64,000 nt of DNA. Source: Xiphias gladius. Taxonomy: Eukaryota; Chordata; Actinopteri; Istiophoriformes; Xiphiidae. The notes under the pieces were generated by a model. It saw nothing but the letters and a program-made list of their open reading frames with translations. It ran no database searches and was not told where the DNA came from. The position numbers were made by a program, and so were the translations under genes. Where the stretch lies: assembly GCF_016859285.1 (NCBI RefSeq), contig NC_053413.1, positions 14,837,501 to 14,901,500 of the forward strand, given 5' to 3'. Every line of letters begins with the position of its first letter. Positions within the stretch are counted from its first letter, which is position 1. This document shows, in pieces, positions 36,674 through 48,588 of the stretch.

Positions 36674-39600
36674 GTAATGTTTTATGCCGGAACTGAATTA
36701 TTTTGGATTTAACCTGGAAACTGCAGTCCTGTTCAGTCATAATAAAAGTGAGATGACAATGTTCAACATCAGTGAATCAGGAAGGACAAAACCACATGAC
36801 TGGCACACACAAACTAAAAATTAAAAGACATGCCCATCTAAATGGTAGGTTGTTTTCAGTTCATTTAATATTTAACTTTCTATCCATCTTCTCCCAAGAC
36901 TTAACTGAGAAGTAAACTAAAGAGAAAACATAAGGGGTTGTTGTTTTCTTACCTCCAGGGTGCCTCAAACCTAGGCAGAGAGTGTGAGAAAGACAAAACA
37001 CATGACGATTATGAGGCTCCATACCAAAAATCATGTGACAGGACACATTTTAAAAACAAAGCCAAAGTAGCCTGCATTTTATGAGAGTTACAGAGACATT
37101 CAATCAAACAGAGGAAGTCCCTGTTGTTAACTGACAATATGCAACACAAGACTGTGTTCCACTCTTGAAAATGAATCATTGCTGTATCATGAAGGGTGGT
37201 TTTGAGAATGTAACTGATTAAAGGCTGTGAAACTTCACGTATTATTATCATCCAAATGGAAAAAAAAATCTTATTTACTCACCCTGGTTTTTGGAGAGGA
37301 GGAGGCTGATTATTATTAAGCCGGTAAAAGCCAGTACTGCCAAGACTGGGATCAGAACCTGAGGCAAAGCAATCCCTGGAACTAAAAACATTTCAAATCT
37401 GTAACCTGACTGTCAACAAAACTGGTCACTGTAAAACGTGGGGACTGTATGTGGAGTTGGAGTGCAATCATGGGGACAAACCGATGTTTTACTTTAGTAC
37501 AACCTTTATTTTTTTAATAAAAACACACTGTCATATGACTAACAGTCAAATGCCATCAGCTGCCACCACAATCCACAGCCACCAGCAACATTCAAGGATT
37601 TTTTTTCCTGCTTTTTCAACCTTACTAAGAGTCAAAACTACCAGACAGCTACAGCTATGGGCCCAGGAACGATGTTATCTAACACTGTGATTAGTTCTGT
37701 TTTCACTAAACACTGTAGTGAGAATACAATACATTGAACAAACGAATAAGGCAAAATTGATGGAAGTTGAACCTGATAATGTCAGACACACTGCCTTTAT
37801 TGCTACAATATTTTAGTTTCCGTTTCAAAATTAATGCTGTTACATTTGCACCTTATGAAAATGTGCTTTTGTGTACATTCCTCAAGTAAGGGTTAAAATC
37901 AAAATACCACTAGGGAGAGAATTACTGTATGCTGGAGCTGCAACAACGAATCAATTAGCCAAACACCAGGAAATTGATCTGCAACTATTTTGATAATTAT
38001 TTTTTTGTGTTTTGTTTTTTTTAAAGAAAAAAGGAACTGTTTTATATTATTGTAAATTGAATTTGGATTTTGGACTGTTGGTCGGACAAAACAAGACATC
38101 TGAAGACCTATTTTTCACCATGATATTTGCTCAAATGTACCATTATACATTATTGTTAAGTTTGAAAAAAAAAAAAAAAAGTACCTAATCTGGTCATTTG
38201 ATTGTAAACATTGGAAGTCAATGATCACAGCACAAACCTGCAGGATCCACCTATCATTATTATCGGCATATCATTATTTTAATAAGAAGAGTTGCATTAG
38301 GAGCTAAATAGCATCTCTAGGCAAAGTACTTTGTGGGTAAAATGCTCGTATTAGGCTCCACAACTCTTAATGCTTGATGATGATGATGAAATGTGTTCTC
38401 AAAAGTCACAAAGAAAACATACCTGACTGTCCCTGCGAAAGCTTCAATTCCCTCATTAGCTTGATGCATCCCTCCTGAAGGCGGATCCTTTCTGTCCTTG
38501 TGTGCTGCACTTCCTGGTCCCACAACAGTTTGAGGGCCAATGCTCGTGGTACATGGGCTATCCATGCGTCATTGTGGTCCAGAGTCAGATAGACCTTTCC
38601 ATCATAGAAAACACGGTCATTCCAGTGTAGCTGAGACCCCTCCAGTATGCATTCACGAGAGCGAAGAAAAGTGTGGTTTCCTAGGGAGTGAGATATAAGC
38701 TATTAACAGAAAATATTTGACTGACGATGACCTCAGAACTGAGTTGAGTTATCACATGAATTTATAGTATATGATGAGTTTCTTACTCAGCGCTGAAGTC
38801 TGGTTGCCAGTGATTAGAGTCGGAAGGAGTACATCAGCCAAAATGGTTTGGATAATGCTGCTGAATTCCTGGCCTGTGCCAGTGAGAAAGACTCCATTGA
38901 GAAGAACCTGCTTCTCGACCCGCTGAGCACCCACCACTCCCCACTGCTGGACCTGAACTATGACGGTATCTAATGGAAGACAACCAAAATACATGCACTG
39001 AGGAAAAAAAGAAGGGAGTATCCAAAGGCTTTGAGTCCCTGTAGGAATGTTTAAGTAACGTAGCAGGTGATGCAAAATAGGCATCAGATGTGACTTGTGC
39101 TGAAAACACTGTCATCCTTAAGTCAAAGTAGTTGTAGGTCTGGCACAATATGAAATTGCTCATGTAAAAGTAGCCTTGTCTTTAAATTGTACTTGTGAAA
39201 CCAAAAGTAAAAACATTACTTCTGATAAATGGTCCTGCTTTCACATAACATTACATTAAGGTTGTTCATGCTGTGCTAGGTGCGACTCCTTTAAATGTAG
39301 TTGTTACTAGTGCAATGCATTTTGCAATGGGAATTTTTAATCTCTAAAGTAATATTAGCCATTGCGTATATAGTAATATAAAAAGTACCTGCTTTGCCAG
39401 GGACACCTGCGAAATCTAATGCAATCCAATACAACAGACCTACAATAGAGCTTTATTTCTTCCACCGTTTTTGTTGACACTGACAGAAAGGTGTTGATTT
39501 AACTCCTACGGTGTTGGTCTGGATTATATTATGTTGGGAAGTTTTCTATTCCCTTATGTATATAAATTTGGGTGGATTATATACTGAAGATTCGATATAA

Positions 39601-40143
39601 TGCTACACCACCCCTATTTATCTTTTTTTTTTTTTTTTTTTTTTTTTAAAAACAAAAAAAAACAAACAAAAAAAAACAGTTGAACCAAAACTGAACACTA
39701 AGTTTCACCAAGCCAGGATTCATTGCAGGTCTATTGTATTGACATTTTGCAGGCGTATATGATACTTTTGAGTTCAATTGTAATCTATTACGAGCCTGTG
39801 AAAAAGTACAGGGGTGAAAGTATAAAGTCTTACCAAATTGAATGACTCGAGTATAAAAGTTAAAATAAATAAATAAAATAAAAATAAAGTGTAAAAATTA
39901 ATATAACAACATGAAGAGCAGCCACCAGTCTACGTAGCCCACTACGGGAAACGTTACGCGCGTGCAAAGACTAGCGTACACAGGTTAAACCAGTAAAGAG
40001 CAGTTTTGTGTTTTTCTTGGAGTAATCTACTAGCTAGCTCGGAGAGGAATGTAATGCAAAGAGACAAACTTCTTACCTACTGGAACAGGAAAAGCCCGTG
40101 ATAGCTGACACAACATTAGCACAAGAACGCCAAGAATATGCAT
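36361..40143 (-). CDS. Type I membrane protein with an MHC class I alpha2-like domain and no alpha3 domain (EPCR/ULBP-type layout)
   Basis: Minus-strand exons 40143-40077, 38969-38787, 38680-38423, 37381-37283, 36970-36953 and 36446-36361 join, all with phase 1 introns, to 236 residues. Parts: signal peptide (1-17), a reduced alpha1-like segment (23-83), an alpha2-like domain (84-169), a membrane helix (about 176-199) and a 37-residue tail. The alpha2-like domain has FYDGKVYLTLDHNDAW, a helix through ALALKLLWDQEV and ERIRLQEGC, and Cys94 and Cys155, 61 apart; MHC class I alpha2 cysteines are 63 apart. Sequons are at N78 and N85. No immunoglobulin domain is encoded. Length and layout resemble endothelial protein C receptor (PROCR, 238 residues). 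The alpha1 part is about 25 residues short. I do not recognise the orthologue; the MHC fold is inference from pattern. Confidence 0.7.
38970..40076 (-). other. First intron of the MHC-like gene
   Basis: A 1.1 kb intron with a T-rich tract at about 39619-39650. I looked for an extra exon that would complete the short alpha1-like segment and found none with suitable phase and splice sites. Confidence 0.5.
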
Positions 40144-40837
40144 ATCGAGCGTTACTCGTTTGCAGCCTCAAGTCCAGCCAGTGTTCAGCCGTCAAGGAAG
40201 GACAAAACTCTCCAACCTTATAAATAGCCAGGATTGTTTTAAGCCTTTTAACTATAACCAGTGCACCCGTAAAAAATCCAGAGCAACAGCCCAAAAAGCT
40301 TTTTTCTACACGGTCGAGGACGCCAGGACGACTCTCCTGAGCTCCCTGCGGTGCACGCCTCGACGACGTTTTCTTTGTATGTACGTCCGTCCGTCCTGCC
40401 TCCGATTGGGTTATGTAGCTGGCGCACGGACTGGAGAGTCGTCGCCCGCAGGTCCTGTGAGGCAGGATTCCGCTCCTCAGAGTCAGCTTGACAAACAAAC
40501 ACCTGTCTGCGCTGGAGATGGCGTACTTAAGCGGCTCCCCGACCCCCAACAGGTGATAAGAGTTAGCTCGGTCGACTCGGAGTGTGGTTACCACGGCACC
40601 AAGTAACCGTTCACCATGGCAACGGGCGGGGACGTGAACTTAAAGACGCGAAGTTAAAGATATCACGAACGTCACTGTTTTGTGGCAATGCATTTTTTTT
40701 TTTTGCACACGATTGCAACACGCGTGTCAAATACCTTGTCGACGTGACCATCCTGTTTAGTTTAGTTTTTCAGTTTTGTTTTTGTCAAAATCGTGTCCTC
40801 GCTGCGTGTAAATGCAGAATCAATTATAAATGCCAAA

Positions 40838-41290
40838 ACAATGTAACTATCAGTCATAAAAGCAGAGATGGCGTTCACTGTGAGGGATAACCGGATTTCC
40901 AACAAGTCTTTGCCAACGATGGAAAGTAACCAAGTACATTTACACAAGTACAGGACTCGAGTACAATTTTGAGGCAGGTTTATTAAACTTAACTGTTTCC
41001 ATTTTAACTACTACAGCTTCTGCTAATATATTTCAGAGGGAAATATTGTATTTGTTTTCATTTTACTGTACCCTACTAGTTACTTCTCAGATTAGGATTT
41101 TACATGCTGTCACTTTTGTGAAAACCATGTATCTCCAGGTCTGGTGAAACGCTGATGTTTACTTACCAAGGTAACTAAGGTTCCTAAGTAGGCTACTAAG
41201 TACAATGTTGAGGTACTTTTTTGTCCAATTTCCATTTCATGTTACTTTATACTACTCCTCTCAATTTCACAGAGAGATATTGTGTGTTTG
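40838..41290 (-). repeat. MITE-like dispersed repeat, inverted relative to the copy at 53.2-53.9 kb
   Basis: CCAACGATGGAAAGTAAC at about 40908-40925 is the exact complement of sequence at about 53768-53785, and similarity continues on both sides: inward through the AAGTACATTT-type tract and the TTTCAGAGGGAAATATTGTA block, and outward for about 80 bases to 40838. It is non-coding. The family is a common fish repeat with AAGTA-rich ends; its superfamily is not certain. Confidence 0.7.
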
Positions 41291-42729
41291 TCTGTAGTCA
41301 CCATTCTCAGTGGGCAGGTTGTGTCACTCAGTCTGTGCTCAGCTAATGTCTCTCTCAGAATCTCTGGGTTTAAGGTGTTCGTAGAATTTTACTGCTCTTT
41401 TATGGATCCTATTAAAGGCCTGCATCCATTGTTTGTTGTGTTACTGTGGAGAGAGCTTTAATTTCACTAATAATGTCACACGACCTCTCTGGGGTGACCC
41501 TGAGCCTATGCAGACATTGGGAACCAGGCCTAAAGCATGATGATGGTCATCTCGTCCCTTGCTCTGAGCAGTCCAGTCGTAACGCTGCTGTTGGCCATGC
41601 TCAGGGGGTCAGGTGTCATCAGACCACACCGTAAAACTCATCATATAGAGATAAACAACAAATACAACATTGACTGTACAAAATATTACTGTGCTGTGCA
41701 AACCCATAACTCAGTGCACACTCAAGATACATTTACGAGGACGGCGTCTATACACCCATTCCCATTACCTATTCGGTTAGTGACTGTGACATGCAGCTCC
41801 CAAAAATATTTAGCCAGCTGCCCAGTTAAACATGATTCTGCGTGTTGTCAGTCATTGTACATCTTAGTGGGCAAAAACTTGTGGTTTGAACTTTCTCTTA
41901 TTGTTATCCTGCCTGACACAGTCTGTTGTTTTCATTAGTCTGATAGTAAAGAACATTTTGCTCATCTCTGTCTCTCAGCCTGCTTATCCAAATACTAGGT
42001 CAAGTGTGAATTCTACTGTATGTTCCTATTTTATCATCCCTGATGCGTCATATAAAAAGCAAATGTTATCGGAAACAAATGACATGGGAGCATACTAAAG
42101 ACTAGATATTTTGAGCTAGTATCAGTGTTTCTTTATGTCCTGCATTTGTGTATGTGTGGTATATGCACTTATAAATGTTATATGTTACGTCATCACCAGA
42201 CTAAGTTCCTCAGTCTTCTACAGGCGTAATCTTAAAATGGAAGGTATGCAGGACAGATGGGAAGTGGTTTTATAAACAGTCTGCCGTGAGAGAGCAGGGG
42301 ACTTCACAGAGAGAGGGGATTGTAGGAGTCAGGCTTATGCTTCATGTAATTCGATATGGCTTGCTTTGCAGTGACATATGCTAAAATTCCATAAATAACT
42401 CTTTTGTAGACTATGCTTTCACAAGCTTGTGATCCTGCTCACTTTAAATGATGTGTTTCTTATTGTTTTTAGGTTTTTGGAATGTATATTTACAGTATCT
42501 TCCATATATAGTTCTTAAAATCAAAGTCAGCTATAGATGCTGTTTAAAACTGCATCGGTAATTAAACAGGGACCCATTTAAAATGTTTTCGTTTGAAAAT
42601 GTACAATGGTCTGTTCCAATCAAATATTATATAAAGAAAAAAATAAGCAACTTTAGGGTTCACCCAGAAAATACCGGTTAAACCTTTACTCAAGTAAAAT
42701 TAGTAATATTACAATCTATTAAGCAAAGT

Positions 42730-43160
42730 AAGGTAAGGCAAGTTGATTTGAATTGCACCTTTAAACAACAAGGTCATAAACTTGCTTTAGCACATAAATG
42801 GCAATATAACAAGAAAAAAAAGAAACACAAAGCAATATAAAAAGATATTATAAAGATACAAATAGGATGTAAAAATAGATATAAAATAGATTTAAAAAAA
42901 TTAGATTTAAAATAAATTTTAAAGGATTAAACAGGAGAATAAAATTTACAGATATGAATAGATAGTCACAAATTTGATTTAAGGAAAGGCAGTGGCAAAC
43001 AGAAAAGTCTTAAACCCTGATTTAAAAGAACAGAGAGTTGTAGCAGATCTCAAGTTTTCTGGGAGTTTGTTCTAGATATGTGGTAAATGCTGCTTCTCCA
43101 AGTTTAGTTTTGACTCTGGGCACAGTTAACAGACCTTTCCTAGACAATCTGATCTGATAA
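42730..43160 (+). repeat. Unclassified dispersed repeat fragment
   Basis: The block through GGCAGTGGCAAACAGAAAAG and CTGGGAGTTTGTTCTAGATA resembles, from memory, a repeat seen at many sites in percomorph genomes. I cannot assign its class. It is non-coding. Confidence 0.45.
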
Positions 43161-43940
43161 ATACATAATGACGAGTAAAACACCTTCACTAAAATGTTTA
43201 AAAGCACTAAAGTATCAACAAAATACAGTGAAAGTGTCAAAAGTAAAGGCACTCATTATTATCAGAATAGCACCTTTCAGAGTTATATTAGCCTATTTTA
43301 TATATTACATTATTTGATCATTATCACTGATGCATTAACATGTGAACAGCATTTTAATGTTGTAGCTTATCTAAGTGGAGCTGTTTTCAACTACTTTATA
43401 CAATACTGGGTAGTTTAATCTGTAATAATGCATCATATTTTATTTGCTGATCAAATGTTATGTATGTAAAATGTTAATCTGTGATCATGGACAGTTTATG
43501 AGAAAATATGCCCCTTGGCACAGACGGATAAAAAGCCTCCCAATATATTGTGTCTGTTTATGGTCCTGTCATCTGTAGTAATTTTTCATCTCTTTTTTGG
43601 TTGTTTTTTTGTATTTTTGTGGTCATTTTATGTATTTTAACTGAGCTCTGTGATTTTTCAAACTAGATATATTAACAGCCACTTCATACAAAGGCTCTAG
43701 CCCAGGGCCCCCCTGACCTCTCTGGCCTCTGGGCCAGTGCATGGTAGGCCTGCTCTTTAATCCCTCCATGTCTGCGATGTAACTAGTATGTATGGCCGTC
43801 ACATAAATCTAGTGGAGTCAAATGTTAAATATGTTCCTTTGAAATTTGGTAGAGCAAAAGTACATAATAGCAAATGTAAAATACTCCAAACTAAATACAG
43901 TACTTGAGTAATGGTATTTGCTTATTTTCCACCACTGCTG
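43160..43940 (+). repeat. Further copy of the AAGTA-rich repeat, interrupted
   Basis: Blocks such as TTTAATGTTGTAGCT and CTGGGTAG, and the end TTTTCCACCACTGCTGG, match the copy at 53218-53890. About 300 bases in the middle (roughly 43480-43800) have no counterpart there and look like a later insertion. Confidence 0.6.
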
Positions 43941-44087
43941 GTTTTATTGTATAAATTGTAGTAAATACACTGTACGCTAACTTGTCTTCCTCAGTTTTTA
44001 TTGTGACACAGCGCCCTCTTCCGCCTGGATGCAGGATCAACCTCCACCGGATTGGCTGAGCGGTTGTCAGGAGTGTTTACAGTAAAC

Positions 44088-47000
44088 ATGGCTTCCCTGT
44101 CTGTTGGAGAGCTTCAAGAAATGGAAGGTGAGTGAATATGTAAAGATGCAGCCGTGCCATGATCGCATTAGCTGGGTAAACTGACATTCATCTGGACAAA
44201 GGTGTCTGTTTTTACATGAACGCATCAGGCGACTCGTTCTCCTTGTTACTAACCAGACCTCCACCTTTGGCTAGCTAGCGAGCTAACAGGCTAACAACAA
44301 GCCTCGTTAGCTGACGTTAGTCAGTCAACTCACCCTGTCCCACTAATTTGACTAATTTCATTTTCTCTTAACTGCCTTGTTTTGTCTAATGGTCTCAAAC
44401 TTGATTTTATGTTTAACGTGGCCTGTGCGCTCATATGACACGTTTCCAATTGTAGCTAGTAAACCTGTCTACTGTGGTCCAGTCAGCGAACTAGCTAGCT
44501 AACATAGTTAGCAGTGCTCAGCCTGTGTGTTAAAGTAAGTGAGCTAACCTAGCCTGCACGCTGTCTCCAAGCTGGAAATACAGCTGGGATCACAACCACA
44601 ACAATGAACACTAACAGATTTATTCACTAGTAACTGTAATCCCGATGGGGGGTGCACATGTTCTCACAATTTTCGCATGTTTCAGAGTGCAGAAAATATG
44701 ATCTAATAGCCATGGTTTGTAGCTCGTTGACAGCCAGAGAGAGGCTGGATGCTCCACATGGCACCCCCTAGGTCCTTAGTGGGCGAGGTGGAGCTGGGCT
44801 TGGTTTTTGCATCATATTACAAGGCGATCAGCTAAATGTGTCACTGATACATCAGACAATCAGACGAAAGCTCTGCATCTGGATGGTGAAATTAAGCTTC
44901 TCTTTGTCTGCTGACTGTAGTGGACCGGAGGGGTGAGTCTGAGGAGTCTGGGGATGATGAGACCAGAAGGAGGAGTATCAATGGCGATGTGGACCCCAAT
45001 CAGCCCACTACCACAAGTAAATCATCATATCTCCAGCACAGCCAAATTGAAACGGACACTTTTAACAAATCAGGCTGTCAGCTGCTATTATTTTGACGTG
45101 CATAAGCTAACATTGACGCAGAGCAATTAATCTACATGACAGCGTTAAATAACTATCAGTCTTTTCAACTGCTTTAAAAAGCTTTTCTTATCTGTATCTT
45201 GTTAATGAATGCCTTACCATGATGTAATGGCCCCATTAGTTTACCTGATTTAATCTTGCTCTCATTAAAGGTAAAGAAGAGTCTCCTGTTGACATGGACA
45301 CCATAACCTTGGACCCAGAGGAAGAGGTTAGAAGATGGTCAAAAAGCATTAATGCTGTTTGACTGTAGCTACTGTTAATGCCTTATTGCTTTATTTGTAA
45401 AATGTCCTTCATCTCTAATGAGTCTTTTTGGTGGGATGATAATAAAACACTTAAGCTCTCTAATAGAAATCTGACTTTCTTAGTGGTAGATTGTATTTGT
45501 AAATATTGGGGGTGGATACAAAATTCTTTGTTTGCCATGCAATGTTTTCTGACAAATGTTTCACCACTGCAGCTGTGTTTTTGGTGTCTTTTAAGTCAGT
45601 GTGTGGGCTGGGCGCTTGTATGTTCATGACAAAATAAACCCTAATCACAAGCACTATTACTAATAGACAAGATGTCATTCTAAGCTGTCTGTTTTCTTTC
45701 TAGGATGTTGATCTTGTTCATTGTCGTATTGGAAAGATTGAAGGATTGGAGGTGCTACAAAAAGCTAAAGTAAGTACCCTCAGTATTTATTGCTGTTGTC
45801 AGTTAGTGATGAAGTAATGGTAGCAGCAGGGTGGTATGCAGGGGTTATTCCTTTATGTTTCCATACTGAAAAAAAACTGGAAGAATTTTGGTTTCAACCA
45901 TGTATTTTTCCCTCTGGTAATCATACCTGAAAAAAGAACATTTTTGGGTATATGATAAAATCAACTATTGATTGTATCACTTAATTCCCTTCTTTTCATT
46001 TCTCTGTTTATACAGACACTCTCCCTACGACAGAACCTCATCAAAAAGATAGAAAACCTTGACAGTTTGAGCTCACTGAGGGAACTAGATCTCTATGACA
46101 ATCAGATCCGCAAACTGGAGAACCTGCGCAACCTCACAGAGTTGGAGTAAGTCTGAAAAAGCTGTCTTTATTATCTCCACATACGATAGACGTTCCCTTC
46201 CAAAGTGGGCAAAAGTGTAGTTGTTGAAAGTAGATATAAAGTGATATTAGGGTAGTGGTAGTATTTTTTTACATGGCTGGTATTATAGAATATATAATAA
46301 TAATAATAATTTTTATTATTATTGTTATTATTTATTCTAATGGGGAAATTTGTTTGAACAGGCAGCTCGACGTGTCCTTCAACATATTGAGGAAGGTGGA
46401 GGGTTTGGAGCAGTTGACTCGGCTGAAGAAACTTTTTCTGCTTCACAACAAAATTAGCAGCATTGCCAACCTGGAACACCTCACAGGCCTGGAGATGCTG
46501 GAGCTGGGCTCTAATCGCATCCGGGTGAGAAATAAGGCAGTGAGAAGTTTGGTTAAACCTTTTGTAAATGCGGCATATGCTGTGAAAATCTTACCATGTT
46601 GCTGTGACATTATGATGTTAAAAAACATTATTGGACATTAGTGAAATAATTGTGTCATAATTTTGACATGTTCATTTGTGTCTCTTTTATTTGTTGTGGT
46701 CACAGGTCATAGAGAGCCTGGATACACTCGCGTCTTTGCAAAGTTTGTTTCTTGGCACCAATAAAATAACTCAGCTTCAGAATCTGGAGGGTTTACACAA
46801 CCTGACTGTTTTAAGCATTCAGGTATTCAAAGTCAAAACTTCTTCAGCACTTGGGAAGAATTAAACTTAAGTGTGTACTGTACATTGACACATTGGTTAA
46901 TAACGTTGTGTACATTTATTTTCAGAGTAACCGGATTACTAAAATCGAGGGTCTGCAGAACCTTGTCAACCTGAGAGAGCTCTATCTGAGCCACAATGGC

Positions 47001-48588
47001 ATTGAGGTTATTGAGGGCTTGGAGAACAATGTGAGTTATAGAAATTCAACAGCCCGTTTCTGAAAAGACTGGGTGCCAAACTCTGCATCATGCTTTTAGC
47101 TAACTGTGCAAACATGTACAATATAGTTTTTTCTGTACATTAAAAACTGTTTGTTTTCCCTCACAGAAAAAGCTTACAACCCTGGATATTGCAGCCAATC
47201 GAGTAAAGAAAATTGAAAACATCAGCCATCTGACAGAGCTGCAGGAGTTCTGGGTATGGATTATTTGTGAAGTCAAACAAAAATGTTAAACTCTTGTTTT
47301 ATTATGCAAAATTGTTACAGAGCACCTAGAGTTTTACCAGTAGGCCGTCTACACTTGACATTTGGATTTGATGTAGCAGGAAAAGCTGACTACTAACATT
47401 AACAATATATCTGTTTAATTTGAAGTCTCAATAAGCCATGCCAGTATGTACGATAGCAGAGCCCTGGAACAAATCATTACATTATTAACTACACCTTTGC
47501 TTATCCTGCCATGACATGTAAAATGCAGCTAATCAATTAATATTAAATTGGTCAATACAAAGTGATAAATGAAATACTTTAAAATAGATAAACAAATCAC
47601 TAAAACAATCTGAATTGAAGGATTAATTAAGTTAAAAAATTAAAGGTAACATAAGTTGAAGAACAAGTCCATTTGACAATACAGGTTTTAAAAGGGAAAA
47701 TATAAAGGCTGGATTCACAAAATGATGTAATTATTCAAGTTTTAAATCAAATCTGAATTTAAATTTTCATTCATCAGTTTTCTTGTTGACGGTCCCATTT
47801 ACTAACTCTGTTGCTATTTATACAACACCCTGGGACCTTTGCCAATTTTATGACTTCTTGAAAGTTTCAAGGCTGCTTACGCGGACATGCACCGCCAGCC
47901 ATTTTAGGCGACAGCCACTGAGAGCTCTTACTACTTACCATGGTGCCTCAGTATTGCCACAAGAACCTGGGTGGGGCAAATGATGTTAACAGTTGACACA
48001 TAGAAAAGAAAATGGGAAACTATTATAATATACACATATAAATATACACTGAAATCAAATACCCCTTTACAAATTCCCATGTAAAAACACAATTGTTAAA
48101 TTGAGTTCTACCACAACTTATATACGTTACGAATTATTTTTTATTATAATCAATGTTTAATATATTCTATCCGTGTATCTAGTAGTTTATTATTCATTGA
48201 TATCCCCATTTTTAATTTGATCTGGTAATTGATGGACCGGTTCAGTCTTCTGTAACGTCTTATTAATCGTACCTCTAACTGACTGATCAAACATCAGTTC
48301 ATTATTTCAATGCTCTCCACATCCTCCATTTGTTGCAAAAGTGCTTAGTCATGTAAGATGATGCTAATTGCTTCTTCTTATTGGCTATATTGTCTTTCAT
48401 TCTCTCCCCAGATGAACGATAATCAGATAGATAACTGGTCAGATCTTGATGAGCTGAAGAATGCCAAGTCTCTGGAGACGGTTTATCTCGAAAGAAACCC
48501 GCTACAGAAGGATCCACAGTACCGGCGAAAGATCATGCTGTCGCTGCCCAGTGTACGCCAGATCGACGCTACCTTCATCCGCTTTTAA
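44088..48588 (+). CDS. ppp1r7: Protein phosphatase 1 regulatory subunit 7 (SDS22)
   Basis: Leucine-rich-repeat protein that binds protein phosphatase 1 catalytic subunit and controls its maturation and mitotic activity. Exons 44088-44127, 44921-45016, 45271-45326, 45704-45769, 46016-46146, 46362-46524, 46706-46822, 46926-47030, 47167-47253 and 48412-48588 join in phase to 345 residues (human 360). An acidic N-terminal region (to about residue 65) precedes some eleven SDS22-type repeats of 22 residues, such as LRELDLYDNQIRKLENL and LKKLFLLHNKISSIANL, and ends with a cap (NPLQKDPQYRRKIMLSLPSV). The tail RQIDATFIRF is as in human. Most introns fall at comparable positions within repeats, consistent with growth of the repeat array by duplication. 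Start context AAACATGG is good. Confidence 0.97.
47254..48411 (+). other. Last intron of ppp1r7
   Basis: An AT-rich intron of 1.16 kb. I see no exon, repeat family or RNA gene. Confidence 0.6.

Larger units (their letters stand above)
40200..44087. other. Repeat-rich spacer between the MHC-like gene and ppp1r7
   Basis: The left 450 bases are rich in CG dinucleotides and probably form the promoter of the MHC-like gene. The rest holds dispersed repeats (40838-41290, about 42730-43160 and 43160-43940) and no recognised exon. An inverted CCAAT box (ATTGG, 44050-44054) lies close upstream of the ppp1r7 start. Confidence 0.55.

Noticed and set aside
40073-40606. Open frames of 148 and 173 codons on both strands upstream of the MHC-like gene
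   Set aside because: They overlap a CG-rich promoter where stop codons are rare. The true start exon at 40143 has a signal peptide and uses a different frame.
41446-41938. Possible small exon or signal-peptide-like frame in the spacer before ppp1r7
   Set aside because: The hydrophobic run is short, no paired splice sites were found, and it lies between dispersed repeats.
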